Below, piece by piece: positions 29,322-37,109 of a stretch of 64,000 nucleotides of DNA (position 1 is its first letter; each line of letters begins with the position of its first letter). Below the pieces are notes generated by a model that did no database searches, was not told the DNA's origin, and saw nothing but the letters and a program-made list of their open reading frames with translations. The position numbers and the translations under genes were made by a program. The stretch comes from Agrobacterium tumefaciens (GTDB lineage: Bacteria > Pseudomonadota > Alphaproteobacteria > Rhizobiales > Rhizobiaceae): assembly GCA_025559845.1 (NCBI GenBank), contig CP048469.1, positions 1,674,001 to 1,738,000 on the forward strand, given 5' to 3'.

Positions 29322-32165
29322 TTATCCGGCTTCGCTGACCCGCTGCAACGCGGTCTTGAGGCTGACAAGCTGAACATCCAGCTCCGCCTTGCGCTCGCGG
29401 TCTGCCGCCACGACTTCCGGGTCGGCATTGGCAACGAACTTCTCGTTGCCGAGCTTCTTGTCGATGCGTTCCATTTCGGCTTCGACCTTGCCAATCGCCT
29501 TTTCAAGACGTGCCTTCTCAGCTGAGAGATCGATCAGGTTGCCAAGCGGCAGGCAGATGGTCGCTTCGCCGATGATGATCTGCGCTGACCCCTTCGGCGC
29601 AACATCCGCACCGCGGATTTCGTCCGCACGCGCAAGACGACGGATCGCGGCCGCATGGCGGTCAAGCCGTGCTTCCGTCGACGTGTTGGCACCGACGACG
29701 ACAAGAGCTGCCGTTGCACCCGGCGGCACATTCATTTCAGCGCGAGCCGAACGGATGCCGGAAACGAGATCGATCAGCCAGTTGATTTCTGCAGCCGCCG
29801 CATCGTCGCGGAACTCCGGCGTCGGCCAGTCGGTGTGGCAAAGAAGATCGGTACGCTCTTCACCCTCGCCTGCCGTATGCGCCCACAGCTCTTCCGTCAT
29901 GAACGGCATGAAGGGATGCAGAAGCTTGTAGATTTCTTCCAGAACGTAGGCAGCGCATGCCTGCGATTCCTTCTTTGCGGCTTCGTCTTCGCCGCTGAAC
30001 ACCGGCTTCAGCAGTTCCAGATACCAGTCGCAGAACTGGTTCCAGACGAAGCGGTAGATCGTTCCTGCCGCATCGTTGAAGCGGAAGTTCTCGATCGCAC
30101 CTGTCAGATCCCTGGTGGTGTTGGCGAGCTCGGTCAGAATCCAGCGGTTGATCGTCAGCGAAGCGGTTTCCGGCAGGAAATGCGGATCGCGCTTCACGCC
30201 GTTCATTTCGGCAAAGCGGGTCGCGTTCCACAGCTTCGTACCGAAGTTGCGATAACCGGCGATACGCGCCGGGTCGAGCTTCACGTCGCGTCCCTGCGCC
30301 GCCATGATGGCAAGCGTGAAGCGCAACGCATCCGCACCGTATTCGTCGATCAGGTCGAGCGGATCGATGACATTGCCCTTGGATTTCGACATCTTCTGGC
30401 CGTTCTTGTCGCGGACCAGAGCGTGAATATAGACCGTGCTGAACGGCTCCACCGGATTGCCGGCATCATCCTTCATGAAGTGCAGACCCATCTGCATCAT
30501 GCGAACGACCCAGAACGGAATGATATCGAAACCGGTCACAAGCACGTTGGTCGGATAATAGCGCGCCAGTTCCGGCGTCTTTTCCGGCCAGCCGAGCGTC
30601 GAAAACGGCCAGAGTGCCGACGAGAACCAGGTGTCGAGAACGTCCTCGTCACGCGTCAGGATTTCGCCCGGCTTGAAGTTCTCGAGCTTTTCCTCGACCC
30701 ATGCCTTCCACGGACCTTCGTGGGCGATGTAGTGCTGGATAGCCGCTTCCAAAGCCTCTTCTTCGGTCTTTTCAACGAAGACCTGACCATCCGGGCCGTA
30801 CCAGGCCGGAATCTGGTGACCCCACCAGAGCTGACGCGAAATGCACCAGGGCTGAATGTTTTCCATCCACTGGAAGTAGGTGTTTTCCCAGTTCTTCGGA
30901 ACGAAATTGGTGCGGCCTTCGCGAACCGAAGCAATCGCCGGCTTGGCCAGCGTCTTGTTGTCGACCCACCACTGGTCGGTCAAACGCGGCTCGATCGGCA
31001 CACCACCACGGTCGCCATGCGGAACCACATGCTTGTGCGGCTCGATCTTGTCGAGAAGACCGGCTTCTTCGAAGATTTCAACGATGATCTTGCGGGCCGT
31101 GAAGCGGTCCTGCCCTTCCAGACGATCCCACGCGCCATGCAGGGCAGCCGGGTTGCTCAGTCCTTCGAGGAAGTCCTCATTGTCCTTGATCGAGATCGTC
31201 GCATCGATGTTCATGACGTTGATGGCGCGCAGACCGGCACGCTTGCCGACTTCGAAGTCGTTGAAATCATGCGCTGGCGTGATCTTGACGGCACCGGTTC
31301 CGGCAGCCGGATCGGCATAGCTGTCGGCGACGATCGGGATCTTGCGACCGACGATCGGCAGAATGACGTGCTTGCCGACGATGCTCTTGTAACGCTCGTC
31401 ATCGGGGTTGACCGCAATACCGGTGTCACCGAGCATGGTTTCAGGGCGCGTCGTCGCAACAACGATGTAATCGCGGGTTTCGAACTCGGTGGGGTTGCCC
31501 TCTTCGTCGAAAGCAATCGGATACTGGTAGGTAACGCCCTTTTCCAGCGGGTAGCGGAAATGCCAGAGGTTCCCCTTCACGTCCAGCTGCTCCACTTCCA
31601 TGTCGGAAATGGCGGTCAGAAGCTTCGGGTCCCAGTTCACAAGGCGCTTGTCCTTGTAGATCAGGCCATCCTTGTAAAGCGATACGAAAACTTCGAGAAC
31701 GGCTTCGGAAAGCCCCTCGTCCATGGTGAAGCGTTCACGCGACCAGTCGCAGGACGCGCCAAGGCGCTTCAACTGGTTGAAGATCAACCCGCCGGACTCG
31801 GCCTTCCATTCCCAGACCTTTTCGACGAAAGCCTCGCGGCCCATGTCGCGACGGCCCGGCAACTGCTGTTCCATCAGCTTGCGCTCGACAACCATCTGCG
31901 TGGCAATACCGGCATGGTCCATGCCTGGCTGCCACAACACGTCCTTGCCGCGCATGCGCTCGAAACGGATCATGATGTCCTGCAGCGTGTTGTTGAGCGC
32001 GTGGCCCATGTGCAGGGAGCCCGTCACGTTCGGCGGCGGGATCACGATGGTGAAGGTTTCCGCGCCCGGCTTGGCGTTGGCGCCGGCACGGAAGGCATTA
32101 GCCTCGTCCCAGGCTGCGGCGATCTTCGGTTCGACGGATGCGGAATCGTAGGTCTTTTCGAGCAT
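29322..32165 (-). CDS. valS: valyl-tRNA synthetase
   Basis: Class I synthetase charging tRNA-Val, 947 residues. The HIGH motif is in PPPNVTGSLHMGHAL near residue 45, the editing domain carries TTRPETMLGDTG, the KMSKS loop is KMSKSKGNVIDP, and a C-terminal coiled coil (EKARLEKAIGKVEAEMERID, core) ends the protein. Long stop-free frames on the opposite strand are codon-bias shadows. It follows popZ after a terminator. Confidence 0.98.
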   Translation of the reverse strand: MLEKTYDSASVEPKIAAAWDEANAFRAGANAKPGAETFTIVIPPPNVTGSLHMGHALNNTLQDIMIRFERMRGKDVLWQPGMDHAGIATQMVVERKLMEQQLPGRRDMGREAFVEKVWEWKAESGGLIFNQLKRLGASCDWSRERFTMDEGLSEAVLEVFVSLYKDGLIYKDKRLVNWDPKLLTAISDMEVEQLDVKGNLWHFRYPLEKGVTYQYPIAFDEEGNPTEFETRDYIVVATTRPETMLGDTGIAVNPDDERYKSIVGKHVILPIVGRKIPIVADSYADPAAGTGAVKITPAHDFNDFEVGKRAGLRAINVMNIDATISIKDNEDFLEGLSNPAALHGAWDRLEGQDRFTARKIIVEIFEEAGLLDKIEPHKHVVPHGDRGGVPIEPRLTDQWWVDNKTLAKPAIASVREGRTNFVPKNWENTYFQWMENIQPWCISRQLWWGHQIPAWYGPDGQVFVEKTEEEALEAAIQHYIAHEGPWKAWVEEKLENFKPGEILTRDEDVLDTWFSSALWPFSTLGWPEKTPELARYYPTNVLVTGFDIIPFWVVRMMQMGLHFMKDDAGNPVEPFSTVYIHALVRDKNGQKMSKSKGNVIDPLDLIDEYGADALRFTLAIMAAQGRDVKLDPARIAGYRNFGTKLWNATRFAEMNGVKRDPHFLPETASLTINRWILTELANTTRDLTGAIENFRFNDAAGTIYRFVWNQFCDWYLELLKPVFSGEDEAAKKESQACAAYVLEEIYKLLHPFMPFMTEELWAHTAGEGEERTDLLCHTDWPTPEFRDDAAAAEINWLIDLVSGIRSARAEMNVPPGATAALVVVGANTSTEARLDRHAAAIRRLARADEIRGADVAPKGSAQIIIGEATICLPLGNLIDLSAEKARLEKAIGKVEAEMERIDKKLGNEKFVANADPEVVAADRERKAELDVQLVSLKTALQRVSEAG

Positions 32166-32266
32166 TTCCTGACCTGAATTTTAGAGTTCTATGTTGATTT
32201 TTTAAATAAGGATGGCCGGTTGAGAGTCAACAGAAACCGGACATTTCGACGGCAAAGGTTATCAAA

Positions 32267-32300
32267 CAAAAAAGCCGCCCCCGGAACGGAGCGGCCTTTG
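32267..32300 (-). terminator. intrinsic terminator after popZ
   Basis: AAAGCCGC pairs with GCGGCcTTT (one bulged base) around a CG-rich loop. Read leftward it is followed by TTTTTTGTTTG. Confidence 0.7.
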
Positions 32301-32320
32301 TACCTAACCTTATCCGTTGA

Positions 32321-33286
32321 TCAGCGGCGCGAACCGCGCGCCACGCGCTCGATTTCCTCGCGCACGAGACGTTCCACCAGCGTCGGAAGATTGTCTTCCA
32401 GCCAGTCCTGCAGCATCGGCCGCAGCATTTCCTGCGCCATATCTTCAAGCGAACGGCGCTCCACGCCGTCAAAAACCTCGGCAAGTTCACCAAAGGAACG
32501 GGCAATCTGCTCGCCAGCGGCGGCGGAAATCAGGCTGTTGAGCGAGGACATGCCCTCGGCCTGCGGCTCCTCCGGCTGCTGGATGGGCTCGATCTGAGCT
32601 TCAAACTGCGGTGCTTCCTCGATTTCCGGCAAAACCAGAGACGGCGCTTCGAAACGTTCTTCCACAACAGGCGTCTCGATAGCACCACGCAGGGCGACAT
32701 TTTCGAAACGCGGTTCGGCGACTGCAATATTTTCGATAGCGGCAGCGGCAGCGCGATCCTCGACCGCGCCGAAGGTCGGCTGCTCGCGGCTTTCCTGCTG
32801 TGCGGCAACCATCAAAGGACGGACATCGGTCGGACGCTGCGCGACCGGACGCTCGATCGGAGCGGGTGCGACCGGGCTTGCTGCCTGCGCCAGTTCTTCT
32901 GCACGACGCTGCTGCGCCTGCGCGGCGAATGCCTGCGGTCCCATGGCCGCATTGCGATCGGCAGCAGCTCTGACGCGTGCGGCCACATCGGCAAGCGACA
33001 TGGTCTTTTCGCCGGCACTCTCCTGCTGTTCGGACATTGAGGCAAAATCCTGTGCGGGGCGCTGGCCGTAGGCCTGGTTGGCCGCAGGTGGAACACGTGT
33101 CGGAAGGCTGGACGTATCGGCCGCGAAGGATGTTTCCGCAACAATATCGTCTTCATCGTCATAGACCGGCGGCAACTGCCCCGAGAACGCACCGGCAGGA
33201 CCAGGCTCGTTACTTTCGATGATCCGGCGGATCGACGCCAGGATTTCTTCCATGGACGGTTCACGCGCTACGCTTGGCTGAGCCAT
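32321..33286 (-). CDS. popZ: polar organising protein PopZ (DUF2497)
   Basis: Self-assembling pole-organising protein that tethers chromosome origins; in Agrobacterium it marks the growing pole. The N terminus MEEILASIRRIIESNE is the conserved partner-binding helix. A long Pro/Glu/Gln-rich acidic linker follows (about residues 30-240), then the C-terminal oligomerisation helices ending LRPMLQDWLEDNLPTLVERL (core) and EEIERVARG. ATG 33286 follows GGGGAT and gives 321 residues. Two GANTC (CcrM) sites lie just upstream. Confidence 0.95.
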   Translation of the reverse strand: MAQPSVAREPSMEEILASIRRIIESNEPGPAGAFSGQLPPVYDDEDDIVAETSFAADTSSLPTRVPPAANQAYGQRPAQDFASMSEQQESAGEKTMSLADVAARVRAAADRNAAMGPQAFAAQAQQRRAEELAQAASPVAPAPIERPVAQRPTDVRPLMVAAQQESREQPTFGAVEDRAAAAAIENIAVAEPRFENVALRGAIETPVVEERFEAPSLVLPEIEEAPQFEAQIEPIQQPEEPQAEGMSSLNSLISAAAGEQIARSFGELAEVFDGVERRSLEDMAQEMLRPMLQDWLEDNLPTLVERLVREEIERVARGSRR

Positions 33287-33433
33287 TTCTATCCCCGAGT
33301 TCCACTTAAAGGCCATGCGGGGCGGCAAAACACACACACGCCCCGAATCACCCCTAGTTTAGGCCAGCCGACTCAGGAACTAAATCGCCGATTGAGCGAC
33401 TTTCGCAGCGGTACACAGCTTTGTTACGCCAAC

Positions 33434-33470
33434 AAAAAAGCCGGAATGGAAGAACCATTCCGGCTTTCAT
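33434..33470 (-). terminator. intrinsic terminator after the PCMT-like gene
   Basis: A perfect 13-bp stem (33437-33449 with 33455-33467) with a 5-base loop. Read leftward it continues into TTTTTTG. It separates the methyltransferase gene from popZ. Confidence 0.88.
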
Positions 33471-33490
33471 AAAAAAACATGTGGTTTTCG

Positions 33491-34162
33491 TCAGAAAACG
33501 AAATCCTTGGCCTTGGCAAAGCCCGGAACCGGCTTGATCGACGCGTTGAACAGCGTGACCGAGGACGTGCCGTTGCCGTCACGGCGGTAAACGGTTGCCT
33601 TGGCAGCATTGCCGTAGCCAACGACGACGACCAGTCGTCCTCCGTCGCGAAGCTGACCGAGCAGTCCAGCCGGCACGTCTTCAACAGAGCCGTTGATGAA
33701 GATCAGATCGTAAGGCGCTTCGCCCGCATAACCCTTTTCAAGATCGCCGGTCACAACGGCAACATTGTCGTAGCCAAGCGAAGCGAGGGTTTCGGTTGCT
33801 TCAGCAGCAAGCTGCTCGTCGCTTTCCAGCGAAACGACCGAACCTGCAAGCTGCGACAGGATGGCGGCCGCATAACCGGAACCGCCGCCGATTTCCAGAA
33901 CCACGTCGTCCTTCGTCACGGCAGCAAGCTGAAGAAGCTTTGCAAGCGGCGAGGCCTTCATGACGTAACGCGCAGGACGACCGTCCTTTGCGGGACAGAC
34001 CTGCAGATCCTCGTCCACATAGGCAATCTGCTTGACGCCAGCCGGCACGAAAGCTTCGCGCGGAACGTTCGCAAACGCCGTGAGCACGGAATGCGACGTC
34101 ACGTCGGTCGTACGCAACTGGCTGTCGACCATCTTCGCGCGCGCGGTTTCGAAATCCATCAT
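33491..34162 (-). CDS. PCMT-like methyltransferase (second Pcm paralogue)
   Basis: A 223-residue SAM-dependent methyltransferase of the isoaspartyl methyltransferase family, clearly different from the surE-linked copy. The SAM loop is VLEIGGGSGYAAAIL and the front block NVPREAFVP. It starts MMDFETARAKMVDSQLR, as the alphaproteobacterial paralogue does. That paralogue usually neighbours tolC; here popZ follows directly. The true substrate may not be isoaspartate. Confidence 0.88.
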   Translation of the reverse strand: MMDFETARAKMVDSQLRTTDVTSHSVLTAFANVPREAFVPAGVKQIAYVDEDLQVCPAKDGRPARYVMKASPLAKLLQLAAVTKDDVVLEIGGGSGYAAAILSQLAGSVVSLESDEQLAAEATETLASLGYDNVAVVTGDLEKGYAGEAPYDLIFINGSVEDVPAGLLGQLRDGGRLVVVVGYGNAAKATVYRRDGNGTSSVTLFNASIKPVPGFAKAKDFVF

Positions 34163-34407
34163 ATCGTTATCGCCTCAATTTCACGGATGCTGGGCAAAAA
34201 CGCCACGGCTCCAAAGCTCTCAAGCGGCACAGGGCTCCCCCTCGCCTTTCGATAATCTCATAATTGCCCGCGCCCGCGCTTTCAAGCACGCGATGAGGGC
34301 TTATCGCCAAAAAGCGGCATTTATCTTTTGCTGCTGCAAAGGCTTTGGTTTGCAGAGCTTCACCACGAACGCGACGAACAAAAACCCGCACATTCGAAAT
34401 TAAGCCT
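34163..34407. other. intergenic region before tRNA-Cys
   Basis: About 245 bases between the PCMT-like gene start and the tRNA promoter. I see no gene or strong hairpin here. Confidence 0.5.
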
Positions 34408-34436
34408 CTTGCACCCAAAATGGATTCGTTCTAAAT
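34408..34436 (+). promoter_or_regulatory. candidate sigma-70 promoter of tRNA-Cys
   Basis: CTTGCA (34408-34413), exactly 17 bases, then CTAAAT (34431-34436), close to the alphaproteobacterial CTTGAC/CTATAT consensus. It predicts a start near 34443 and a 5' leader of about 25 bases. Confidence 0.6.
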
Positions 34437-34468
34437 GCCCGCCATCGCTTGAAACGACGAGCGGTTGA

Positions 34469-34542
34469 GGCCTCGTGGCGGAGTGGTGACGCAGAGGACT
34501 GCAAATCCTTGTACCCCGGTTCAATTCCGGGCGAGGCCTCCA
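34469..34542 (+). tRNA. tRNA-Cys (GCA)
   Basis: A 74-base cloverleaf. The acceptor stem GGCCTCG pairs with CGAGGCC, followed by discriminator T and an encoded CCA. The T-arm contains GGTTCAATTCC and the anticodon GCA lies at 34501-34503. The U73 discriminator is the identity element of tRNA-Cys. Confidence 0.97.
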
Positions 34543-34715
34543 AACAACTTTAAATCCACTCCATAAATATAATTTCAAAAAAGTTGCCCTCTATGAGGCA
34601 TCGTGGATTTTCCGCGCTCTAAGCGCTTTCGTCTTCTCCAAAAACAAAACTATCGCCGGCCCCGGCAAGGACCAGCGATAGAAGCGCGTCAGCGACCCGT
34701 TATTTGTTCAGCGGA

Positions 34716-34868
34716 TCAAACTCGGCCCAGGAGCACGAGGATCAGCACGATCACCAGAACCAGACCAAGGCCGCCCGAGGGGCCGTAGCCGTAATTGTGG
34801 TATCCCCAGCTCGGCAGCGCGCCGATGAGGAAAAGAATAAGAAGAATGACGAGGATTGTGCCGAGCAT
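34716..34868 (-). CDS. DUF3309 small membrane protein
   Basis: A 50-residue protein made of two hydrophobic helices around the Gly/Tyr-rich turn GALPSWGYHNYGYGPSGG, the typical pattern of the DUF3309 family. The start has a near-perfect ribosome site (AGGAGGGT). Upstream, GGAAC-N16-CATT on the same strand resembles an EcfG general-stress promoter with one mismatch in the -10. DUF3309 genes are common in stress regulons of Alphaproteobacteria; the molecular role is unknown. Confidence 0.85.
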   Translation of the reverse strand: MLGTILVILLILFLIGALPSWGYHNYGYGPSGGLGLVLVIVLILVLLGRV

Positions 34869-34906
34869 TTGGACCCTCCTGGAGTTGCATTTGTCCTGCG
34901 GATTCA

Positions 34907-34931
34907 AATGGTCGAGCGCGATAAAGGTTCC
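34907..34931 (-). promoter_or_regulatory. EcfG-type promoter (one mismatch) of the DUF3309 gene
   Basis: On the leftward strand GGAAC (34931-34927) is followed after 16 bases by CATT (34910-34907); the consensus is GGAAC-N16/17-CGTT. It lies 39 bases before the start codon. Confidence 0.5.
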
Positions 34932-34968
34932 GCAGGGCAATGCTGATTCTGCAAGGTAATTTCTCGGC

Positions 34969-35080
34969 CTATATGTGGGATGCCTGCATGGTACATACTC
35001 AAATCAAGTCGCCCGTCCCCTGAAACTGGCGGGAGGCGAAGAGACCCGGTAACACTGGCAGTGCGCCGGGTCTCTTTTAA
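34969..35080 (+). ncRNA. candidate small RNA with strong terminator
   Basis: An 11-bp stem (35039-35049 with 35066-35076) ends in CTCTTTTAA, and its loop holds a smaller CACTG/CAGTG hairpin. No rightward gene ends upstream of it. A CTATAT -10-like element sits at 34969-34974 without a clear -35. The implied RNA is roughly 100 bases. This is inference from structure and gene absence; the terminator itself is well supported. Confidence 0.4.
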
Positions 35081-35218
35081 TCCACCGGCCCTTTTTCGGG
35101 CCTCGCATCTGTCACACCGGCGTTTTGTATCACTGTAAACGGCACCGGCCAGAGCGCGTCTTGACCACCCCTTCTCCCGCGGATTGGAAAATCCGGACGG
35201 AGAAAAAACGAGAATTCC

Positions 35219-35323
35219 ATGTCCGGTTTCGCGAACCTCATTCCGCTCTTCATCTGCGCGCTGTTCATCTATGTTTTCTTCCGCTGGGTCGCAAAAGACA
35301 TCCAGACTCCGAAAAAGAAATAG
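35219..35323 (+). CDS. 34-residue single-span membrane peptide
   Basis: ATG followed by 33 codons: a hydrophobic helix (LIPLFICALFIYVFF) and a basic tail ending DIQTPKKK, so a cytoplasmic-C membrane peptide. The ribosome site is weak (ACGAGAATTCC). It lies among other tiny genes, and similar short peptides ending in RWVAKDI-like tails occur in rhizobia as I recall. No promoter is obvious. It could be non-coding. Confidence 0.45.
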   Translation: MSGFANLIPLFICALFIYVFFRWVAKDIQTPKKK

Positions 35324-35382
35324 CCGTCCTGCGGCGTTATCCTCGTTGACAAACCAGTGCCTGCGCTGGACACCGGGCATCG

Positions 35383-35407
35383 GGAACCTGTTTGCCCGCA
35401 CGGCGTT
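35383..35407 (+). promoter_or_regulatory. EcfG-type general-stress promoter
   Basis: GGAAC (35383-35387), 16 bases, CGTT (35404-35407): an exact match to the alphaproteobacterial EcfG/RpoE2 consensus, 27 bases before the lipoprotein start at 35434. Confidence 0.75.
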
Positions 35408-35433
35408 CTCCACGACGCACTTCGGAGGATATG

Positions 35434-35724
35434 ATGAACAAGATCGCGCCTTATGCCGCAATCGTACTGAGCCTTGGGCTGACAGGCTGCACCGTCGCAG
35501 CGCCGGCCTATGAAGTGGAGCCGATTCCCGGCAGCATCATCTATAATGGGCAACCGCGCACCAAGTTGACGAAGTCGCCAATCGGTAGCACGTTCAGCCA
35601 TGAGTTCCGGATCGACAGCAGCACGAAGGCGATCGAGACCTATCGCATAGCGCCGGATCGCTCGCTGCAACTCATCAATCGCCGCATCGTGCGCGACTGG
35701 CCGATGTTTGGACGCGACGACTAA
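35434..35724 (+). CDS. small lipoprotein of unknown function
   Basis: A 96-residue predicted lipoprotein. The signal peptide ends in the lipobox LGLTGC, and the mature part of about 78 polar residues (SIIYNGQPRTKLTKSPIGSTF in its middle, core YNGQPRTKL) ends WPMFGRDD. I recognise no domain; it resembles short rhizobial hypothetical proteins. ATG 35434 is preferred over 35431 because GGAGG (35424-35428) is then five bases away. It is placed directly behind an exact EcfG-type promoter, so induction in stress or stationary phase is likely. Confidence 0.85.
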   Translation: MNKIAPYAAIVLSLGLTGCTVAAPAYEVEPIPGSIIYNGQPRTKLTKSPIGSTFSHEFRIDSSTKAIETYRIAPDRSLQLINRRIVRDWPMFGRDD

Positions 35725-35824
35725 AGGCTGCAGGTTGCGTGCGACATCGTGAGGCGCGGAACGGGATTGCGCATCCCGGCCGCTTGGGTTAGAGCCCGAC
35801 ACAAGATTTTGACATGGATGAGCG

Positions 35825-36070
35825 ATGAACACGCGCTGGCAAAAACCCGTCCTGATCGCGTTTGAAACGCCGGGCGAGTACACGACCATTGACACCACAC
35901 AGGCAGCCTCCTGGGCGCTGATCGAGGACTGGCCTGTAGAAGACGGCGACGCGCTGGACAAAGCGCTGCTGGTCTGCGCCGCCGTCGATGCGGGTAAAAA
36001 GAAACCCGAAGATGCAAGAAAAGCCTTTGTCGCCGCAGCGATCGAAGCTGGACTGGACTTCAAGGCGTAA
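35825..36070 (+). CDS. DUF982 domain protein
   Basis: An 81-residue cytoplasmic protein with the rhizobial DUF982 pattern: W.KPV.I at the start, a TTQAASWALIEDWP block, then an alpha-helical half (ALLVCAAVDAGKKKPEDARKAF, core CAAVDAGKKKPEDARKAF). The family is expanded in Rhizobiaceae and has no known function. The start follows GGATGAGCG. It lies in the small-gene cluster, 100 bases after the lipoprotein gene; a GGAAC at 35769-ish upstream lacks a matching CGTT. Confidence 0.88.
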   Translation: MNTRWQKPVLIAFETPGEYTTIDTTQAASWALIEDWPVEDGDALDKALLVCAAVDAGKKKPEDARKAFVAAAIEAGLDFKA

Positions 36071-36122
36071 TAAGCAGCCACTTTACGGCTGTATTGCACA
36101 GCGAAAACAGGATTTCCCACAT

Positions 36123-36212
36123 ATGAAAAAAGCCCTGTTCATTACCCTTCTCTCCTGCCTCGTCATCGGTATCGTCGGCCACCTCGTCGTCGCTTTCGTG
36201 ATCTCCGGTTGA
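36123..36212 (+). CDS. 29-residue hydrophobic peptide
   Basis: ATG and 28 codons encode two Lys then an almost entirely hydrophobic helix ending FVISG. The ribosome site is poor (AGGA 15 bases upstream). It lies 52 bases after the DUF982 gene and could be co-transcribed with it. Coding status is uncertain. Confidence 0.35.
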   Translation: MKKALFITLLSCLVIGIVGHLVVAFVISG

Positions 36213-36262
36213 CGACCTGAATAACGCTGTCTGTTCCTGACGGAAATTTTGCATTCCCGAAC

Positions 36263-36287
36263 GGAACCACAACACGCATTTCTCGTT
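36263..36287 (+). promoter_or_regulatory. EcfG-type general-stress promoter
   Basis: GGAAC (36263-36267), 16 bases, CGTT (36284-36287): exact consensus, 31 bases before the ATG of the 29-residue peptide at 36319. Confidence 0.75.
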
Positions 36288-36318
36288 CATTCTCCACGCG
36301 ATGCAAGGAGGAAGAGAA

Positions 36319-36408
36319 ATGCGAGACGGATTGAATGGTGTTCTGGAAATCTCATTGATTGGCGTGGTTATTGCCAGCTGCCTGATGATGGTCAGCCTGC
36401 CGATCTGA
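36319..36408 (+). CDS. 29-residue membrane peptide behind a stress promoter
   Basis: ATG and 28 codons: MRDGLNGVLE, then a single membrane helix rich in Ile/Val/Met. It has a strong ribosome site (AAGGAGGAAG) and an exact EcfG-type promoter at correct distance, and a terminator follows at 36461. This complete gene architecture argues for translation despite the size. No family known to me. Confidence 0.6.
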   Translation: MRDGLNGVLEISLIGVVIASCLMMVSLPI

Positions 36409-36460
36409 CGGCCCCTCACCTCATCCGTTATCCAGTCTCGGACCGGTAAACCCGGTAGAA

Positions 36461-36490
36461 AAAATGCGGCCTTTCGGGCCGCATTTTCTT
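36461..36490. terminator. bidirectional intrinsic terminator
   Basis: AAAATGCGGCC (36461-36471) pairs perfectly with GGCCGCATTTT (36477-36487) around TTTCG. It serves the small gene to its left and the leftward wrbA gene to its right. Confidence 0.88.
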
Positions 36491-36509
36491 TTCTGGAAGG
36501 AGGCTTGGA

Positions 36510-37109
36510 TCAGGCCGAAACCTTGGCGGCGATTTTCGCCACATGTGCACCCTGAAAACGGGCGCCTTCCAGTTCGATCTCGGAAGGCTGGCGCGAACCG
36601 TCACCATCGGTAATGGTCGACGCGCCGTAAGGCGAACCACCCTTGATTTCGTCAACACCCATCTGTCCCTGGAACGCATAGGGAAGACCGGCAACGACCA
36701 TGCCATGGTGCAGGAAGGTGGGCAGGAAACCGAGAATGGTGGATTCCTGACCGCCATGCTGGGTGGCAGACGACGTGAAAGCCGAGCCGACCTTGCCGAC
36801 CAACTTGCCGGTGAACCACAGGCCACCGGTCTGATCCCAGAAATTGCGCATCTGCGACGCGACCGTGCCAAAGCGCGTGCCGGCACCAACGATGATTGCG
36901 TCATATTCCGCCAGTTCGTCCACGGTTGCCACAGGAGCAGCCTGGTCCAGCTTGAAATGCGAAGACTTGGCAACGGCTTCCGGAACCAGTTCCGGAACCC
37001 GCTTGACGACGGCTTCCGCACCGGTTGATTTCACGCCTTCCGCCACGGCATAAGCCATTTTTTCGATATGGCCGTAGGACGAATAATAGAGCACCAGAAC
37101 CTTGGTCAT
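36510..37109 (-). CDS. wrbA: NAD(P)H:quinone oxidoreductase WrbA
   Basis: Flavodoxin-like FMN enzyme that reduces quinones by two electrons, limiting redox cycling. The phosphate-binding start [16 protein letters not shown], the PTRFG-type loop as [22 protein letters not shown] (core [20 protein letters not shown]) and GSPYGASTI are WrbA signatures. ATG 37109 gives 199 residues, exactly the usual length; a longer in-frame extension lacks homology. WrbA genes are often stress-induced; here a palindrome lies at 37272-37290 in the divergent gap. Confidence 0.95.
   Translation of the reverse strand: MTKVLVLYYSSYGHIEKMAYAVAEGVKSTGAEAVVKRVPELVPEAVAKSSHFKLDQAAPVATVDELAEYDAIIVGAGTRFGTVASQMRNFWDQTGGLWFTGKLVGKVGSAFTSSATQHGGQESTILGFLPTFLHHGMVVAGLPYAFQGQMGVDEIKGGSPYGASTITDGDGSRQPSEIELEGARFQGAHVAKIAAKVSA

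Noticed and set aside
29655..32177. 840-codon open frame opposite valS
   Set aside because: It lies entirely antisense to an unmistakable valS, has no domain, and is rich in His/Arg/Asp as expected from complementing GC-biased codons.
34360..34578. Leftward 72-codon frame containing RPELNRGTRICSPL
   Set aside because: This is the well-known false translation of a tRNA gene's complement, here tRNA-Cys.
35269..36120. 283-codon leftward frame across the small-gene cluster
   Set aside because: It runs opposite to the lipoprotein and DUF982 genes, both supported by promoters or ribosome sites.
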